Origin: Rhodopseudomonas_A palustris_F
GTDB taxonomy: Bacteria; Pseudomonadota; Alphaproteobacteria; Rhizobiales; Xanthobacteraceae
DNA: 64,000 nucleotides
Assembly (NCBI RefSeq): GCF_000013745.1
Contig: NC_007925.1
Span: forward strand, 2,852,001-2,916,000
Direction: 5' to 3'
A model generated the notes under the pieces. It worked only from the letters and a program-made list of their open reading frames with translations, did not search any database and was not told the DNA's origin. Shown in pieces: positions 27,117 to 35,700 of the stretch. Positions within the stretch are counted from its first letter, which is position 1. Each line of letters begins with the position of its first letter. The position numbers and the translations under genes are program-made.

Positions 27117-28505
27117 ATGGACGCTAAAACCCCGCTGCTATCCCGCGATCCCGCCGGTCTGCCGGTCGCGAAGTCAGTGAACCATCCGCCGGGCGGCTGG
27201 CGGGATGAACGCGGCGAGCCGTCGCTGGCCGATATGTTCGGCTCGATTCGGGTCGCCAAGAGCGGCTCGTTCTGGCGCAAGCTGGTGGCGTTCCTCGGCC
27301 CCGGCTATCTGGTCGCGGTCGGCTATATGGACCCCGGCAACTGGGCGACCTCGCTCGCCGGCGGTTCGAAATTCGGCTACGCGCTGCTCGCGGTGGCGCT
27401 GGTCTCCAACATCATGGCGATCGTGCTGCAGTCGCTATGCGCGCGGCTCGGCGTCGGCGCCGGGCGCGATCTGGCGCAGGCCTGCCGCGACGCCTATCCG
27501 CGCTGGGCGTCGTGGCCGCTGTGGATCTCGGCGGAAATCGCCATCACCGCCACCGACCTCGCCGAAGTGATCGGCACCGCGATCGGGCTCAATCTGCTGT
27601 TCGGCATTCCGCTCGAGATCGGCGTGATCATCACCGCCGCCGACGTGTTTCTGATCCTGGCGCTGCAGGCGTTCGGCTTCCGCTGGATCGAGGCTTTCGT
27701 GGTGGCGCTGCTCGGGGTGATCGCGGCGTGCTTTGCGGTGCAGATCGCGATGGCCGATCCGGATTGGGGCGCGGTGATCCGCGGCTTCGCGCCGACCACG
27801 CAGATCCTGACCAATCCCGGCATGCTGTATCTGGCGCTCGGCATCCTCGGCGCCACCGTGATGCCGCACAATCTCTATCTGCATTCCGGTCTGGTGCAGA
27901 CCCGCGGCTATGGCGACAGCGTGCCGGAAAAGCGCGAGGCGATCCGGCTCGCCACCATCGATTCGACGCTGGCGCTGTGCCTGGCGCTGACCATCAACGC
28001 CTCGATCCTGATCCTCGCCGCCGCCACCTTCCACCACGTCGGCAAGACCGACGTCGCCGAGCTCGATCAGGCCCACGCCTTTCTGGCGCCGCTGCTCGGC
28101 TCGGCGCTGGCGCCGACGCTGTTCGGCATCGCGCTACTGTGCTGCGGCCTCAACTCCACCATCACCGCGACGCTGGCCGGCCAGGTGGTGATGGAAGGCT
28201 TCATCCAGCTCAAGATCGCGCCGTGGCTGCGCCGCATGGTGACGCGGATGATCGCGATCGTGCCGGCCGTCGGCGTCACGATCTGGGCCGGCGAGAAGGC
28301 CACCGGGCAATTGCTGATTCTGAGCCAGGTGGTGCTCAGCCTGCAATTGCCGTTCGCCGTGGTGCCCTTGGTGCTGTTCACTGCCAGCCGCGCCAAGATG
28401 GGCGTGTTCGTCGCGCCGCGCTGGCTCACCGCCGCCGCTGTGCTGATCGCGGTGATCATCATCGCGCTCAACGCCAAGCTGGTGTTCGATTTCGTGACGG
28501 GGTGA
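27117..28505 (+). CDS. mntH: Nramp-family divalent metal (Mn2+/Fe2+) transporter
   Basis: The 462-aa proton-coupled importer sits in the inner membrane. DPGNW in GYMDPGNWATSLAGGS is the helix-1 metal site and MPHN in GATVMPHNLYLHS is the helix-6 site; both match Nramp. About eleven helices are visible, after a hydrophilic N-terminal tail of some 50 residues. The promoter region has a Mur-like palindrome and an EcfG-type match, so both Mn status and general stress may control it. Confidence 0.94.
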   Translation: MDAKTPLLSRDPAGLPVAKSVNHPPGGWRDERGEPSLADMFGSIRVAKSGSFWRKLVAFLGPGYLVAVGYMDPGNWATSLAGGSKFGYALLAVALVSNIMAIVLQSLCARLGVGAGRDLAQACRDAYPRWASWPLWISAEIAITATDLAEVIGTAIGLNLLFGIPLEIGVIITAADVFLILALQAFGFRWIEAFVVALLGVIAACFAVQIAMADPDWGAVIRGFAPTTQILTNPGMLYLALGILGATVMPHNLYLHSGLVQTRGYGDSVPEKREAIRLATIDSTLALCLALTINASILILAAATFHHVGKTDVAELDQAHAFLAPLLGSALAPTLFGIALLCCGLNSTITATLAGQVVMEGFIQLKIAPWLRRMVTRMIAIVPAVGVTIWAGEKATGQLLILSQVVLSLQLPFAVVPLVLFTASRAKMGVFVAPRWLTAAAVLIAVIIIALNAKLVFDFVTG

Positions 28506-28516
28506 GTAGGAGAATT

Positions 28517-28595
28517 GTAGCCCGGATGAGCGCAGCGAAATCCGGGGACACCGTGAGCGTTGCTTCCCGGATTTCGCTGCGCTCATCCGGGCTAC
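28517..28595. repeat. Perfect 30-bp inverted repeat (dispersed-type hairpin)
   Basis: The left arm 28517-28546 and the right arm 28566-28595 are exact reverse complements around a 19-base loop. The arms begin gtagcccggatgagcgcagc, a sequence style typical of repeats in Bradyrhizobium-group genomes. It lies after the mntH stop and may terminate transcription. Confidence 0.85.
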
Positions 28596-28607
28596 GCTCT
28601 ACTCATC

Positions 28608-28640
28608 TTCGCTATTCGCTATTCGCTATTCGCTGTTCGC
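28608..28640. repeat. Tandem 7-mer (ttcgcta), about four and a half copies
   Basis: Three exact ttcgcta units, a fourth with one change and a partial fifth run from 28608 to 28640, between the large inverted repeat and the end of bpt. The array is short enough to vary by slippage. Confidence 0.75.
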
Positions 28641-28643
28641 CTT

Positions 28644-29420
28644 CTAATCCTGCGGCTCGACCGCGCTTTCGCCTGAGGCGTCGACGCGGATCCAGCCGCT
28701 GGGCGCCAGGCGCTGCTGCGGCAGGTAACGGCCCTTGTAGTCCATCTTCTTGGAGCCTTCGATCCAGTAGCCCAGATAAACGTAAGGCAGGCCGAGCCGG
28801 CGGGCGCGGGCGATGTGGTCGAGGATCATGAAGGTGCCGAGCGAGCGGCTGTCCTCGCCGGGCTCGAAGAACGAGTACACCATCGACAGCCCGTCATTGA
28901 GGATGTCGGTCAAAGCCACCGCCAACAGATCCTCGCCGCGGCCGGTGATGCCGCTGTCCGGGCCGCGGCGACGATATTCGATGATCCTGGTTTTGACGTG
29001 GCTGTCCTCGACCATCATGGCGTAGTCCAAGACGGTCATGTCGGCCATGCCGCCGTGGCGGTGGCGGCGGTCGAGATAGGCGCGGAACACCGAGTATTGC
29101 TCCGAGGTCGGCACCGCGCTGCGCAGTTCGCCGATCACGTCGGCGTTGCGGGCCAGGATCTTGCGCTGGCCGCGCGAGGCGCGAAACTCGTTGGCCACCA
29201 CCCGCACCGAGACGCAGGCGCGGCACTGGTCGCAGGCCGGCCGGTAGGCGATCGATTGGCTGCGCCGGAAGCCGCCATGGGTCAAAAGGTCGTTGAGCTC
29301 GCCGGCCTTGCCGCCCACCAAATGGGTGAACACCTTGCGTTCGTGCCGCCCCGGCAGATAGGGGCAGGGCGACGGCGCCGTCAGGTAGAACTGCGGGGTG
29401 TCACGCGAGTGTTGAGTCAC
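28644..29420 (-). CDS. bpt: Aspartate/glutamate leucyltransferase (Bpt)
   Basis: The 258-aa enzyme transfers Leu from tRNA to N-terminal Asp or Glu of proteins, marking them for the N-end-rule ClpS/ClpAP pathway. The N-terminal SPCPYLPGRHERKVFTHLVG and the CDQCRACVSVRV segment (about residue 60) are shared with the arginyltransferase family. The bacterial subfamily of this length is Bpt; older annotations call it arginyl-tRNA-protein transferase. Confidence 0.93.
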   Translation of the reverse strand: MTQHSRDTPQFYLTAPSPCPYLPGRHERKVFTHLVGGKAGELNDLLTHGGFRRSQSIAYRPACDQCRACVSVRVVANEFRASRGQRKILARNADVIGELRSAVPTSEQYSVFRAYLDRRHRHGGMADMTVLDYAMMVEDSHVKTRIIEYRRRGPDSGITGRGEDLLAVALTDILNDGLSMVYSFFEPGEDSRSLGTFMILDHIARARRLGLPYVYLGYWIEGSKKMDYKGRYLPQQRLAPSGWIRVDASGESAVEPQD

Positions 29421-29533
29421 GGAATCCGGTCAACCTCCATCTGCCAGCAAAGCTACGCGGTTACTTGTCAGCTGTGGTGCGCGTCGCCAGCATCGCGCTC
29501 TCGGCCCCGCCGGTCAATGCGGTTTGTTCGCAA

Positions 29534-30100
29534 TTAGAACGATCGCAGCGGTTCGGCGCCGTGGCCCAGCGCCGAGCTGTTGACGATCACGGTTCCGAGC
29601 ACGATGTCGTGCAGCAGCCGGCGGCGGCCGTTGAACAGCCCGACCAACAGCACGAACGGCGACAGCATGGTGATCGACACCCAGAACAGGATCGCGTGCA
29701 CCGCGCCCATCACGAAATAGCTCGGCTCGCCGTACCAGGTGCGCATTTCCAGATCCATCACCCGCATCCCGACCGTGGCCGAATACGGCCCGCCCAGCGT
29801 GGCGCCGTAATAGATCAGCGCCCAGATCACCGAGGCCGGCGACACCAGCCAGAACAGCGCCCAGCCGAGCCCCAGGGTGAACACCCCGAACACGCTGATG
29901 AACACCACGGCCAGAATGATCGGGATCGCCAGCAGCACCAGGTCGATCAGGAATGCCAGCACCCGGCGGGTCAGCACGCCGCGAAACAGTTCCGGCTGCA
30001 GCCAGGGATCGAACGCCGGCTCTCGCGGATCAATGCCGTCGTCGTGCCAGCCAGAGTTGTCGCGAGAACCATTGTCAGACATCGTCGGGCGCTCAGACAT
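29534..30100 (-). CDS. RDD-family membrane protein
   Basis: The protein has 188 aa from the ATG at 30100, which has AGGAG 9 bases upstream; the longer frame to 30193 lacks a start signal. A Trp/Asp-rich N-terminus leads to RRVLAFLIDLVLL, the RDD-type first helix in which the family's Arg and Asp residues lie. Helices follow near residues 65-85, 92-112 and 130-155. RDD proteins are membrane proteins of uncertain role, with some acting as Na+/H+ antiporters. Confidence 0.85.
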   Translation of the reverse strand: MSERPTMSDNGSRDNSGWHDDGIDPREPAFDPWLQPELFRGVLTRRVLAFLIDLVLLAIPIILAVVFISVFGVFTLGLGWALFWLVSPASVIWALIYYGATLGGPYSATVGMRVMDLEMRTWYGEPSYFVMGAVHAILFWVSITMLSPFVLLVGLFNGRRRLLHDIVLGTVIVNSSALGHGAEPLRSF

Positions 30101-30319
30101 CGGTCGGTGCTCCTGGCCCAGGTTGGTTGACCTGGTACGTCGCAGGACATGGAGACGGCCGCGCGCGGTTACAAGTCCCGGCGCGCCGGGCAAGCCCGCA
30201 ACCTGGTTCCCGGCGCCATTTCGCGCGCCACCGCGGCAGTCGCGTCCTCGTTCAGCGGCGGCTCCGGCGTGCGGCCGACACCGGCCGCACGCGATGTTTT
30301 GGCGCAGCGCGCAGCCGGT

Positions 30320-31378
30320 TCAGCCGTGCTTCTTCAGCTTCTCGGCGGCGGCGGGTGCGAAATAGGTCAGCACCCCGTCGGCGCCGGCGCGCTTGAAGCC
30401 GAGCAGGCTTTCCATCATCGCCCGCTCGCCGTCGATCCAGCCGTTCGCAGCGGCGGCGGCGATCATCGCGTATTCGCCGGACACCTGATAGGCGAAGGTC
30501 GGCACCGCGAAGGTCTCCTTCACCCGGCGCACGATGTCGAGATAGGGCATGCCGGGCTTCACCATCACCATGTCGGCGCCTTCGGCGAGGTCGAGTTCGA
30601 CCTCGCGCAAGGCTTCGTCGGAATTGGCGGCGTCCATCTGGTAGGTGCGCTTGTCGCCGGTCAACGCCTTGGCCGAGCCGATCGCGTCGCGGAACGGGCC
30701 GTAGAAGGCGGAAGCGTATTTCGCCGCATAGGCCATGATCTGCACGTCGAGGAAGCCGTTGGCATCCAGCGCCTCGCGGATCGCGCCGATCCGGCCGTCC
30801 ATCATGTCGGAGGGCGCGATGATGTCGCAGCCGGCCTGCGCCTGCACCAGCGACTGCTGCACCAAAACCTCGACGGTCTCGTCGTTGAGGATCTTGCCGT
30901 CGCGCAGCAGGCCGTCATGGCCGTGGCTGGTGAACGGGTCGAGCGCCACGTCGCACAACACCCCGAGATCCGGGAATTCCTGCTTCAAGGCGCGCACCGC
31001 CTTGCACACCAGATTGTCGGCGTTGGTGGCTTCGGTGCCCAACTCGTCGCGCAACGACGGCTCGGTGAACGGGAACAGGGCGATGCAGGGAATCTCGAGT
31101 TTCATGGCGCGCTCGGCGGCGCGCACCACCTGGTCGACGCTGAGCCGCTCGACGCCGGGCATCGAGCCGACCGGCGCGCGCTTGTTGTCGCCGTCGATCA
31201 CGAACATCGGCCAGATCAGGTCGTCGGTGGTCAGCACGTTTTCGCGCACCAGCCGCCGCGCCCATTCGGACTTGCGGTTGCGGCGCGGTCGGACCACCAG
31301 ATCGAGCGCCGGGGCGGCGGAGGCCTCGTGCCGCGGGGTATCGCGCATCTCGATCGGACGGCCAAATTTGATCGCCAT
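30320..31378 (-). CDS. hemB: Delta-aminolevulinic acid dehydratase (porphobilinogen synthase)
   Basis: The 352-aa enzyme joins two 5-aminolevulinates to porphobilinogen in heme and bacteriochlorophyll synthesis. The active-site Lys residues are in MAYAAKYASAFYGPF and MVKPGMPYLDIV. The catalytic zinc Cys triad of the E. coli type is replaced by Ala/Asp/Asp in CDVALDPFTSHGHDG, the Mg-dependent form known in Bradyrhizobium. The ATG at 31378 has AGGAG 9 bases upstream; the longer frame to 31522 lies in intergenic sequence. Confidence 0.97.
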   Translation of the reverse strand: MAIKFGRPIEMRDTPRHEASAAPALDLVVRPRRNRKSEWARRLVRENVLTTDDLIWPMFVIDGDNKRAPVGSMPGVERLSVDQVVRAAERAMKLEIPCIALFPFTEPSLRDELGTEATNADNLVCKAVRALKQEFPDLGVLCDVALDPFTSHGHDGLLRDGKILNDETVEVLVQQSLVQAQAGCDIIAPSDMMDGRIGAIREALDANGFLDVQIMAYAAKYASAFYGPFRDAIGSAKALTGDKRTYQMDAANSDEALREVELDLAEGADMVMVKPGMPYLDIVRRVKETFAVPTFAYQVSGEYAMIAAAAANGWIDGERAMMESLLGFKRAGADGVLTYFAPAAAEKLKKHG

Positions 31379-31539
31379 TGTAACGTCACTCCTGGGGATG
31401 ATTTGACGGACTATAGCCTGCCAGTTTGGCATTATCTGGTCATAGTGCTCTTGATTTGCCGCAACTGCGATTGATTTTGCGGGATCGAGGTTGCATGACT
31501 CGCGCCCGGAGGGCCATCCCACGATGAGCAGCGACCCGC

Positions 31540-32001
31540 ATGTCTGACACGTCCAACCGCGACCAGAGCCGAGATAGCGCGATATCCGTCGCCGCGATGT
31601 CGCACGAACGCCCGCAGTCCGACGACAACGTCTGGACGAGGCGGCTTGTGCTGTTCCTGCGGGTGATGGCGGTGCTCGCGGTCGCCAAGGGGCTGTATCA
31701 CTGGGCCCAGGTCACCGGCTTCGTCGGCGGCGAGGACGACGCCTTCGAATATCAGCCGATGGCCTGGCAGACCGCCACGGTCTATTTCGCGGTGATCGAA
31801 CTGGTCGCCGCGGTCGGGCTGTGGCTGGCGACGCCGTGGGGCGCGGTGGTCTGGCTCACCACCGTGGTGTCGATGGCGGTGATCGAGCTGATGTTTCCGG
31901 CGATCTACGGCGGCAGCCTGCTGGTGGTGGCGATCGAAGCGCTGTTGCTGTCGGCCTATCTGGCGCTGGCCTGGATGGCGGCGCGCGAACGTCCGCCATA
32001 G
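31540..32001 (+). CDS. Four-helix membrane protein next to ldtR (DUF6163-like)
   Basis: The 153-aa protein has a polar N-terminus of about 30 residues, then four membrane helices around residues 35-55, 78-98, 100-120 and 124-146. The sequence GLYHWAQVTGF and its place between divergent hemB and ldtR match a small alphaproteobacterial family that I recall as DUF6163. Function unknown. A role with LdtR in envelope stress is a guess from synteny only. Confidence 0.7.
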   Translation: MSDTSNRDQSRDSAISVAAMSHERPQSDDNVWTRRLVLFLRVMAVLAVAKGLYHWAQVTGFVGGEDDAFEYQPMAWQTATVYFAVIELVAAVGLWLATPWGAVVWLTTVVSMAVIELMFPAIYGGSLLVVAIEALLLSAYLALAWMAARERPP

Positions 32002-32486
32002 CCTCGCCGCGCCTTGAGTTGCGGCCTCGATTTTTTCCCGCCTCTGCATCACGCGCCGCGGCTTTGCGCGGCGCTCCTCGCGCATCGTCGCTCGCATCGT
32101 TTCGCTCGCCGGATGCGCGCGCCACATTGGTAAAGCCCGGCAGTGCGGCGACGGGCGAATTTGTTTTACTGTTTTTCGCCGTCAAGAATTCGGTCACCCT
32201 AACAGCGTGGTCATCTGTGTTACGCGAACCTTTCGAATTTGAACGATGCTGTCTTCGAATGCGACACCGCGGCAGACGAAGCGTGAACGAAGGGCTTCAA
32301 ACGTCAAGGAAAGGTTGCGAAAAGTCCTTGATTTGCAAGCTTAATGCGCGATTCACTGTCTTAAATTCATGATCTCTTTATTGTCTTATTTAAGCGGATC
32401 TTCAAACGCCCCGCTTAAGTTGTGGCTATCAGACGGGACACAAGTTTCGTCGAAAAAGTCGACAAAAAAGACAACAGGGGTATGTC
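32002..32486. promoter_or_regulatory. Long leader of ldtR, no gene seen
   Basis: This 485-bp interval becomes AT-rich towards ldtR. It holds a palindromic stretch of repeated gtcgaaaaa/gtcgac words at about 32449-32471, which could be a regulator site. The frames through it (32100-32372) show no protein-like composition. A good AGGGG lies 6 bases before the ldtR start. Confidence 0.4.
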
Positions 32487-33002
32487 ATGATCAAAGCCGT
32501 TGCCACGGCGGTGGAAACCGCTTCGACCGCGTCCGGCGTCACGCCGGTGCAGCCACTCTATCTCGAAGCGCTGACCTTGGTGGAACGGCTGCATCGCCGG
32601 CTGCTCGACGTGATCAAGGACGAGTTCGACCGCCGCGGACGCTCTGATATCAACTCGGTGCAGGCGCTGTTGCTGTACAACATCGGCGACAAGGAATTGA
32701 CCGCCGGCGAGCTGCGCACCCGCGGCTACTACCTCGGCTCCAACGTCTCCTACAATTTGAAGAAGCTGGTCGAACTCGGCTTCCTCGATCATCAGCGTTC
32801 GCGGGTGGATCGCCGCTCGGTGCGCATCCGGCTCACCACGCAGGGCCAGGAGATCCGCCACATCGTCGATGCGCTGTATCAGAAGCACGTCAAGACCGTC
32901 GAGCAGGTCGGCGGCATCTCCAACGACGAGTTCGCCACGCTGAACAAGTCGCTGCATCGGCTGGAGCGGTTCTGGACCGACCAGATCCTGTATCGGCTTT
33001 GA
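32487..33002 (+). CDS. ldtR: MarR-family regulator LdtR
   Basis: The 171-aa winged-helix regulator resembles LdtR, which in Liberibacter and Sinorhizobium controls an L,D-transpeptidase and osmotic-stress genes. The DNA-binding part spans about residues 55-115, with ELRTRGYYLGSNVSYNLKKLVELGFL and the wing RSRVDRRSVRIRLT. The C-terminus forms the dimer helices. It is followed by a clear terminator. Confidence 0.88.
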   Translation: MIKAVATAVETASTASGVTPVQPLYLEALTLVERLHRRLLDVIKDEFDRRGRSDINSVQALLLYNIGDKELTAGELRTRGYYLGSNVSYNLKKLVELGFLDHQRSRVDRRSVRIRLTTQGQEIRHIVDALYQKHVKTVEQVGGISNDEFATLNKSLHRLERFWTDQILYRL

Positions 33003-33110
33003 GCCTCTGAGCCTTTCCAGGATGGCGCCAAGGATCGCCGGTGGGTTCTCCAGCCACCCGGCCTGCCAATCAAAGGCAGCCACGCGCCATCCTGACTTGC
33101 CTCGTCGACG

Positions 33111-33141
33111 CGGCCCTCCCATGGAGGGCCGTTTTGCTTTG
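33111..33141 (+). terminator. Intrinsic terminator downstream of ldtR
   Basis: A 9-bp stem (33111-33119 with 33123-33131) with a CAT loop precedes a T-rich run, about 110 bases after the ldtR stop. Confidence 0.75.
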
Positions 33142-33237
33142 CAGAGCCCGGCAGGCCGCTTTGGAAAAAGTTCCCGAGTCGGGGAACCTTCTCCCGCACC
33201 GCAGCTTAATGATCCGAAGTCACGGGGAGTTCGAGCC

Positions 33238-33480
33238 ATGCTGGTTGAGCGCGGCCTGCACGTCATGACTGTCGACGTGATCGGCAAAGCCTACGACATC
33301 GCCGCTTTTTATCTGCGCCGGACCGGGACAATCCCGGACGACGCCGCAACCCATGACGCGCTGCGCGAAACCATCGTCAAGATGTTCGAGCGCGGCGACA
33401 CCCATCAACTGAGCCTCGCCAACCGGGCGATCGCCAAATTCGAAGCCGCGCAGCGCGCGCCCACGCCAGGAGCCTCATGA
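33238..33480 (+). CDS. Small conserved-looking protein
   Basis: The protein has 80 aa from the ATG at 33238, with GGGGAG 9 bases upstream; an internal ATG at 33265 (MTVDVIGKAYDIAAFYLRRTG) is a possible alternative. It is mostly helical and soluble. It is translationally coupled (ATGA overlap) to the next small gene. I do not recognise either family. Confidence 0.6.
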   Translation: MLVERGLHVMTVDVIGKAYDIAAFYLRRTGTIPDDAATHDALRETIVKMFERGDTHQLSLANRAIAKFEAAQRAPTPGAS

Positions 33481-33683
33481 AACCCGCGATCGACCGCATC
33501 GTCCAGACTTACGGCCTGCTGACCAACCGCGAGGCCGCCATCGCGGCGCAGCCGCGGGTGGAAAATTACATCCGCACCCTGGTCGAGGGCGGCGAAACCG
33601 ACGTCGACCGGCTGACGGTCTGCGGACTGGTCTATCTGCGCGAGCAGGACGGCAGCAACGTCTCCCGGCAAGGCGGACTGTAG
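33477..33683 (+). CDS. Small soluble protein coupled to the preceding gene
   Basis: The 68-aa protein starts at the ATGA overlap with the upstream gene. It is predicted helical, with DRIVQTYGLLTNREAAIAAQPRVENYI and a short C-terminus ending near the repeat-rich zone. The coupling suggests the two products act together. Function unknown. Confidence 0.6.
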   Translation: MKPAIDRIVQTYGLLTNREAAIAAQPRVENYIRTLVEGGETDVDRLTVCGLVYLREQDGSNVSRQGGL

Positions 33684-33748
33684 CCGGGATCTGAGGGCAG
33701 GGCGGCCGCGCGACGTGCCCCGCTCTGGGGCTGCGCCAGGCCCGCGGC

Positions 33749-33806
33749 CATCCTTCGAGACGCCCGGCGTCGCGCTGCGCGCTTTGCCGGGCTCCTCAGG
33801 ATGACG
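33749..33806 (+). repeat. Dispersed repeat, catcct...aggatg family (copy 2)
   Basis: It has the same ends and core as the copy at 11495-11552 and lies just after the small coupled gene pair. Confidence 0.8.
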
Positions 33807-33840
33807 CTGATTGGGTTGCTGACGATCCAAAGCCCAGCGT

Positions 33841-33899
33841 CGTCATCCTGAGCGTCGTCATCCTGAGGCGCCCGAGCGCAGCGAGGGCCTCGAAGGATG
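33841..33899 (-). repeat. Dispersed repeat, catcct...aggatg family (copy 3, inverted)
   Basis: The cgtcatcctgag end occurs twice in a row (33841 and 33855) before the element closes with cctcgaaggatg, in the opposite orientation to copy 2. Confidence 0.75.
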
Positions 33900-33952
33900 C
33901 GGCTGCGCATCGATGCGGTCGCCCCGGCCTGTGGCTGCGCTACGCCCGCGGC

Positions 33953-34010
33953 CATCCTTCGAGACGCCCGGCGTCGCGCTGCGCGCTGCGCCGGGCTCCT
34001 CAGGATGACG
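33953..34010 (+). repeat. Dispersed repeat, catcct...aggatg family (copy 4)
   Basis: Nearly identical to copy 2, about 200 bp further on. The cluster of three copies marks this gap as a repeat hot spot. Confidence 0.8.
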
Positions 34011-34069
34011 CTGAAATGGGCGGCGATCGGCCCGCCGATGCGTCCAAAATGTCAAACAGCCACGATCAG

Positions 34070-34560
34070 TTACGGATAGCCGCTCGCGATCTCGCGGCGC
34101 CACGCGCCCGAGCTTTGCGAAGTGCCCCTCACCGCGATGAGGGGGGAGGCGCGCCGCATGGCGCGGGGGTAGATGTTTCGCGGTGCTGCGGCTCGCCTCG
34201 CAAGGCCAGCCGCGACCGCGCGTCGCCTTGCGGCGCGCCCACCTGCGGCGATTATGGGCCCCGGGACCGTGCTTCCGGGGACAGGCGCGATGCACTCCGC
34301 ACCACTGATCCCGGCGATCTCTCGCCGTTCACCTGTCCCGCGTCCAGCCAACCAGCAAGTGGCAGAGCCTCGTAGTGGGCCCGGACGGTGACCTGGGGCC
34401 TCCCGAGTGATGCTTGCGAGGCACCAGCGCGGGACGCCGCGTCGACCGAAGGAGAGCAAGCTCCCTTTCGGTAGCGATCGGTGGGTCGCCCCACCGCTCG
34501 CTCTGTCCCGCTAACGTGACGCCTCGCGAAAGCGCCCCTCACGGACAGGACGACTAGGAA
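34070..34560. repeat. GC-rich non-coding element of uncertain family
   Basis: About 490 bp without a credible gene. Frames through it are Arg/Ser/Gly-rich and lack start signals. On the minus strand its end reads gtcctgtccgtgaggggcgc, which I recall as the start of a large dispersed repeat found in many Bradyrhizobium-group genomes and often mis-called as ORFs. I infer a diverged copy of that repeat from memory. Confidence 0.4.
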
Positions 34561-34652
34561 TTTAATCCAATTTGCCGTTTGGGTCAATCGAATTGTTGGC
34601 GCCGGCGGCATTGCGGGATAAGAGGTCGGCATTCGGTGAGGGGTTGTGAGTC

Positions 34653-34859
34653 ATGGATAAGGCGGCGATGCGCGCGGAGGCCGAGCGGCTGATGCGCGAG
34701 GCGATGGAACGCAAGGCCGTCGTGGTCAAGCAGGGCGACACCCGGATCATGGCGACCTGCGGCAAGTGCGGCGCCGCCAACAAGATCTCCGCGCCGAAGG
34801 GCGAGACCCGGGTGAAATACGCCTGCAAGGAATGCGGCCACAGCCAGATCGCGATGTGA
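34653..34859 (+). CDS. Small zinc-ribbon protein
   Basis: The 68-aa protein has a charged helix (residues 1-25) followed by a zinc ribbon with two CxxC knuckles: CGKCGA (about 36-41) and CKECGH (about 58-63). Ribbons of this kind bind Zn and often nucleic acid or protein. No specific role can be given. It stands alone between repeats. Confidence 0.7.
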   Translation: MDKAAMRAEAERLMREAMERKAVVVKQGDTRIMATCGKCGAANKISAPKGETRVKYACKECGHSQIAM

Positions 34860-34940
34860 GGTTTTCGGGGGGCAGGCAAGGCGCGTGTTTTGGTTGGCGC
34901 CTGACGTCGATCGGCACCGCGTCAGCTTCAATACAGACGC

Positions 34941-35067
34941 CGTCATCCTGAGGTGCCCGAGCAACGCGAGGGCCTCGAAGGATGCGGACACGGGCACTCG
35001 TCGCCGGATCCTTCGAGGCCCGCCCGACAGCGCAAGCGCGCTGTCCGGCGAACACCTCAGGATGACG
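34941..35067. repeat. Dispersed repeat, catcct...aggatg family (copy 5, full inverted form)
   Basis: A longer version: cgtcatcctgaggtg...cctcgaaggatg (left half) faces ggatccttcgagg...cacctcaggatgacg (right half), so the whole element is one large inverted repeat. It marks the left edge of the TIR-gene patch. Confidence 0.8.
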
Positions 35068-35259
35068 CTGCAAAGTGTTGCTACCGCAACATAAGTCTCA
35101 AAGGCGAGCGCCGGCCTCATGGTCCGGCTGGCACGATTTTGCGGCGCGTATCAATCCATTTTGAAGCTGCGCCCGGACCAACGCAGTTTGATGCCGGCTT
35201 CCGAACCAGATCATCCCGGCCGCGTCGCAGGCTGCCTTGCGCAACGCCGACAGCCGCGA

Positions 35260-35700
35260 TCAATGCTCCGCGAACAGCTGCAGCTTTTCCGCCGGCACCG
35301 CCTGGACCAAAGTATCAGCCACGCTTTCCAGCGAGCGACGATCAACGTCGAGTAGCAGCAGGCCGGCGAGGTCGGTCGGCAGCTCGGTGGCGCCGGCGTC
35401 GCGCGAAGGCGGCAGCACCGCAAGCACCGGTTTGCCGAGCGCCTTGGCGGCGCCGGCCTCGAACCAGATGGTGTTACGGTTTGGTGCGTTTTGCGATGGA
35501 ATCAGCAACACCAGCGCGGCGGCGTCCTCGATCCGCCGACGCAACCCGTCGGCCCAATCGCCTCCGAAAGCGGTGTCGAGGTCCCCAGCGACCGAGACCC
35601 CGCGCTGCTTCAACAGGTCACCGAGCTGATGCGCGAAGTCGCGATCTTCCTGCGCGCAGGAAATGAAAACCCGCTTGTCGCCTTCAGACATCGACGGCAC
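35260..35700 (-). CDS. TIR-domain protein (TIR_2 type)
   Basis: The 146-aa protein is nearly all one TIR domain: RVFISCAQEDRDFAHQL (beta-A and alpha-A), then VAGDLDTAFGGDW (BB loop), and NTIWFEAGAAKALGKPVLAVLPP. The Glu in WFEAGAA is at the place of the catalytic Glu of TIR NADases. The start is GTG at 35700 or ATG at 35691, overlapping the end of the upstream TIR gene. Stand-alone bacterial TIR proteins are often parts of NAD-depleting or signalling defence systems. No partner ATPase or SLOG gene is seen nearby. Confidence 0.8.
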   Translation of the reverse strand: MPSMSEGDKRVFISCAQEDRDFAHQLGDLLKQRGVSVAGDLDTAFGGDWADGLRRRIEDAAALVLLIPSQNAPNRNTIWFEAGAAKALGKPVLAVLPPSRDAGATELPTDLAGLLLLDVDRRSLESVADTLVQAVPAEKLQLFAEH

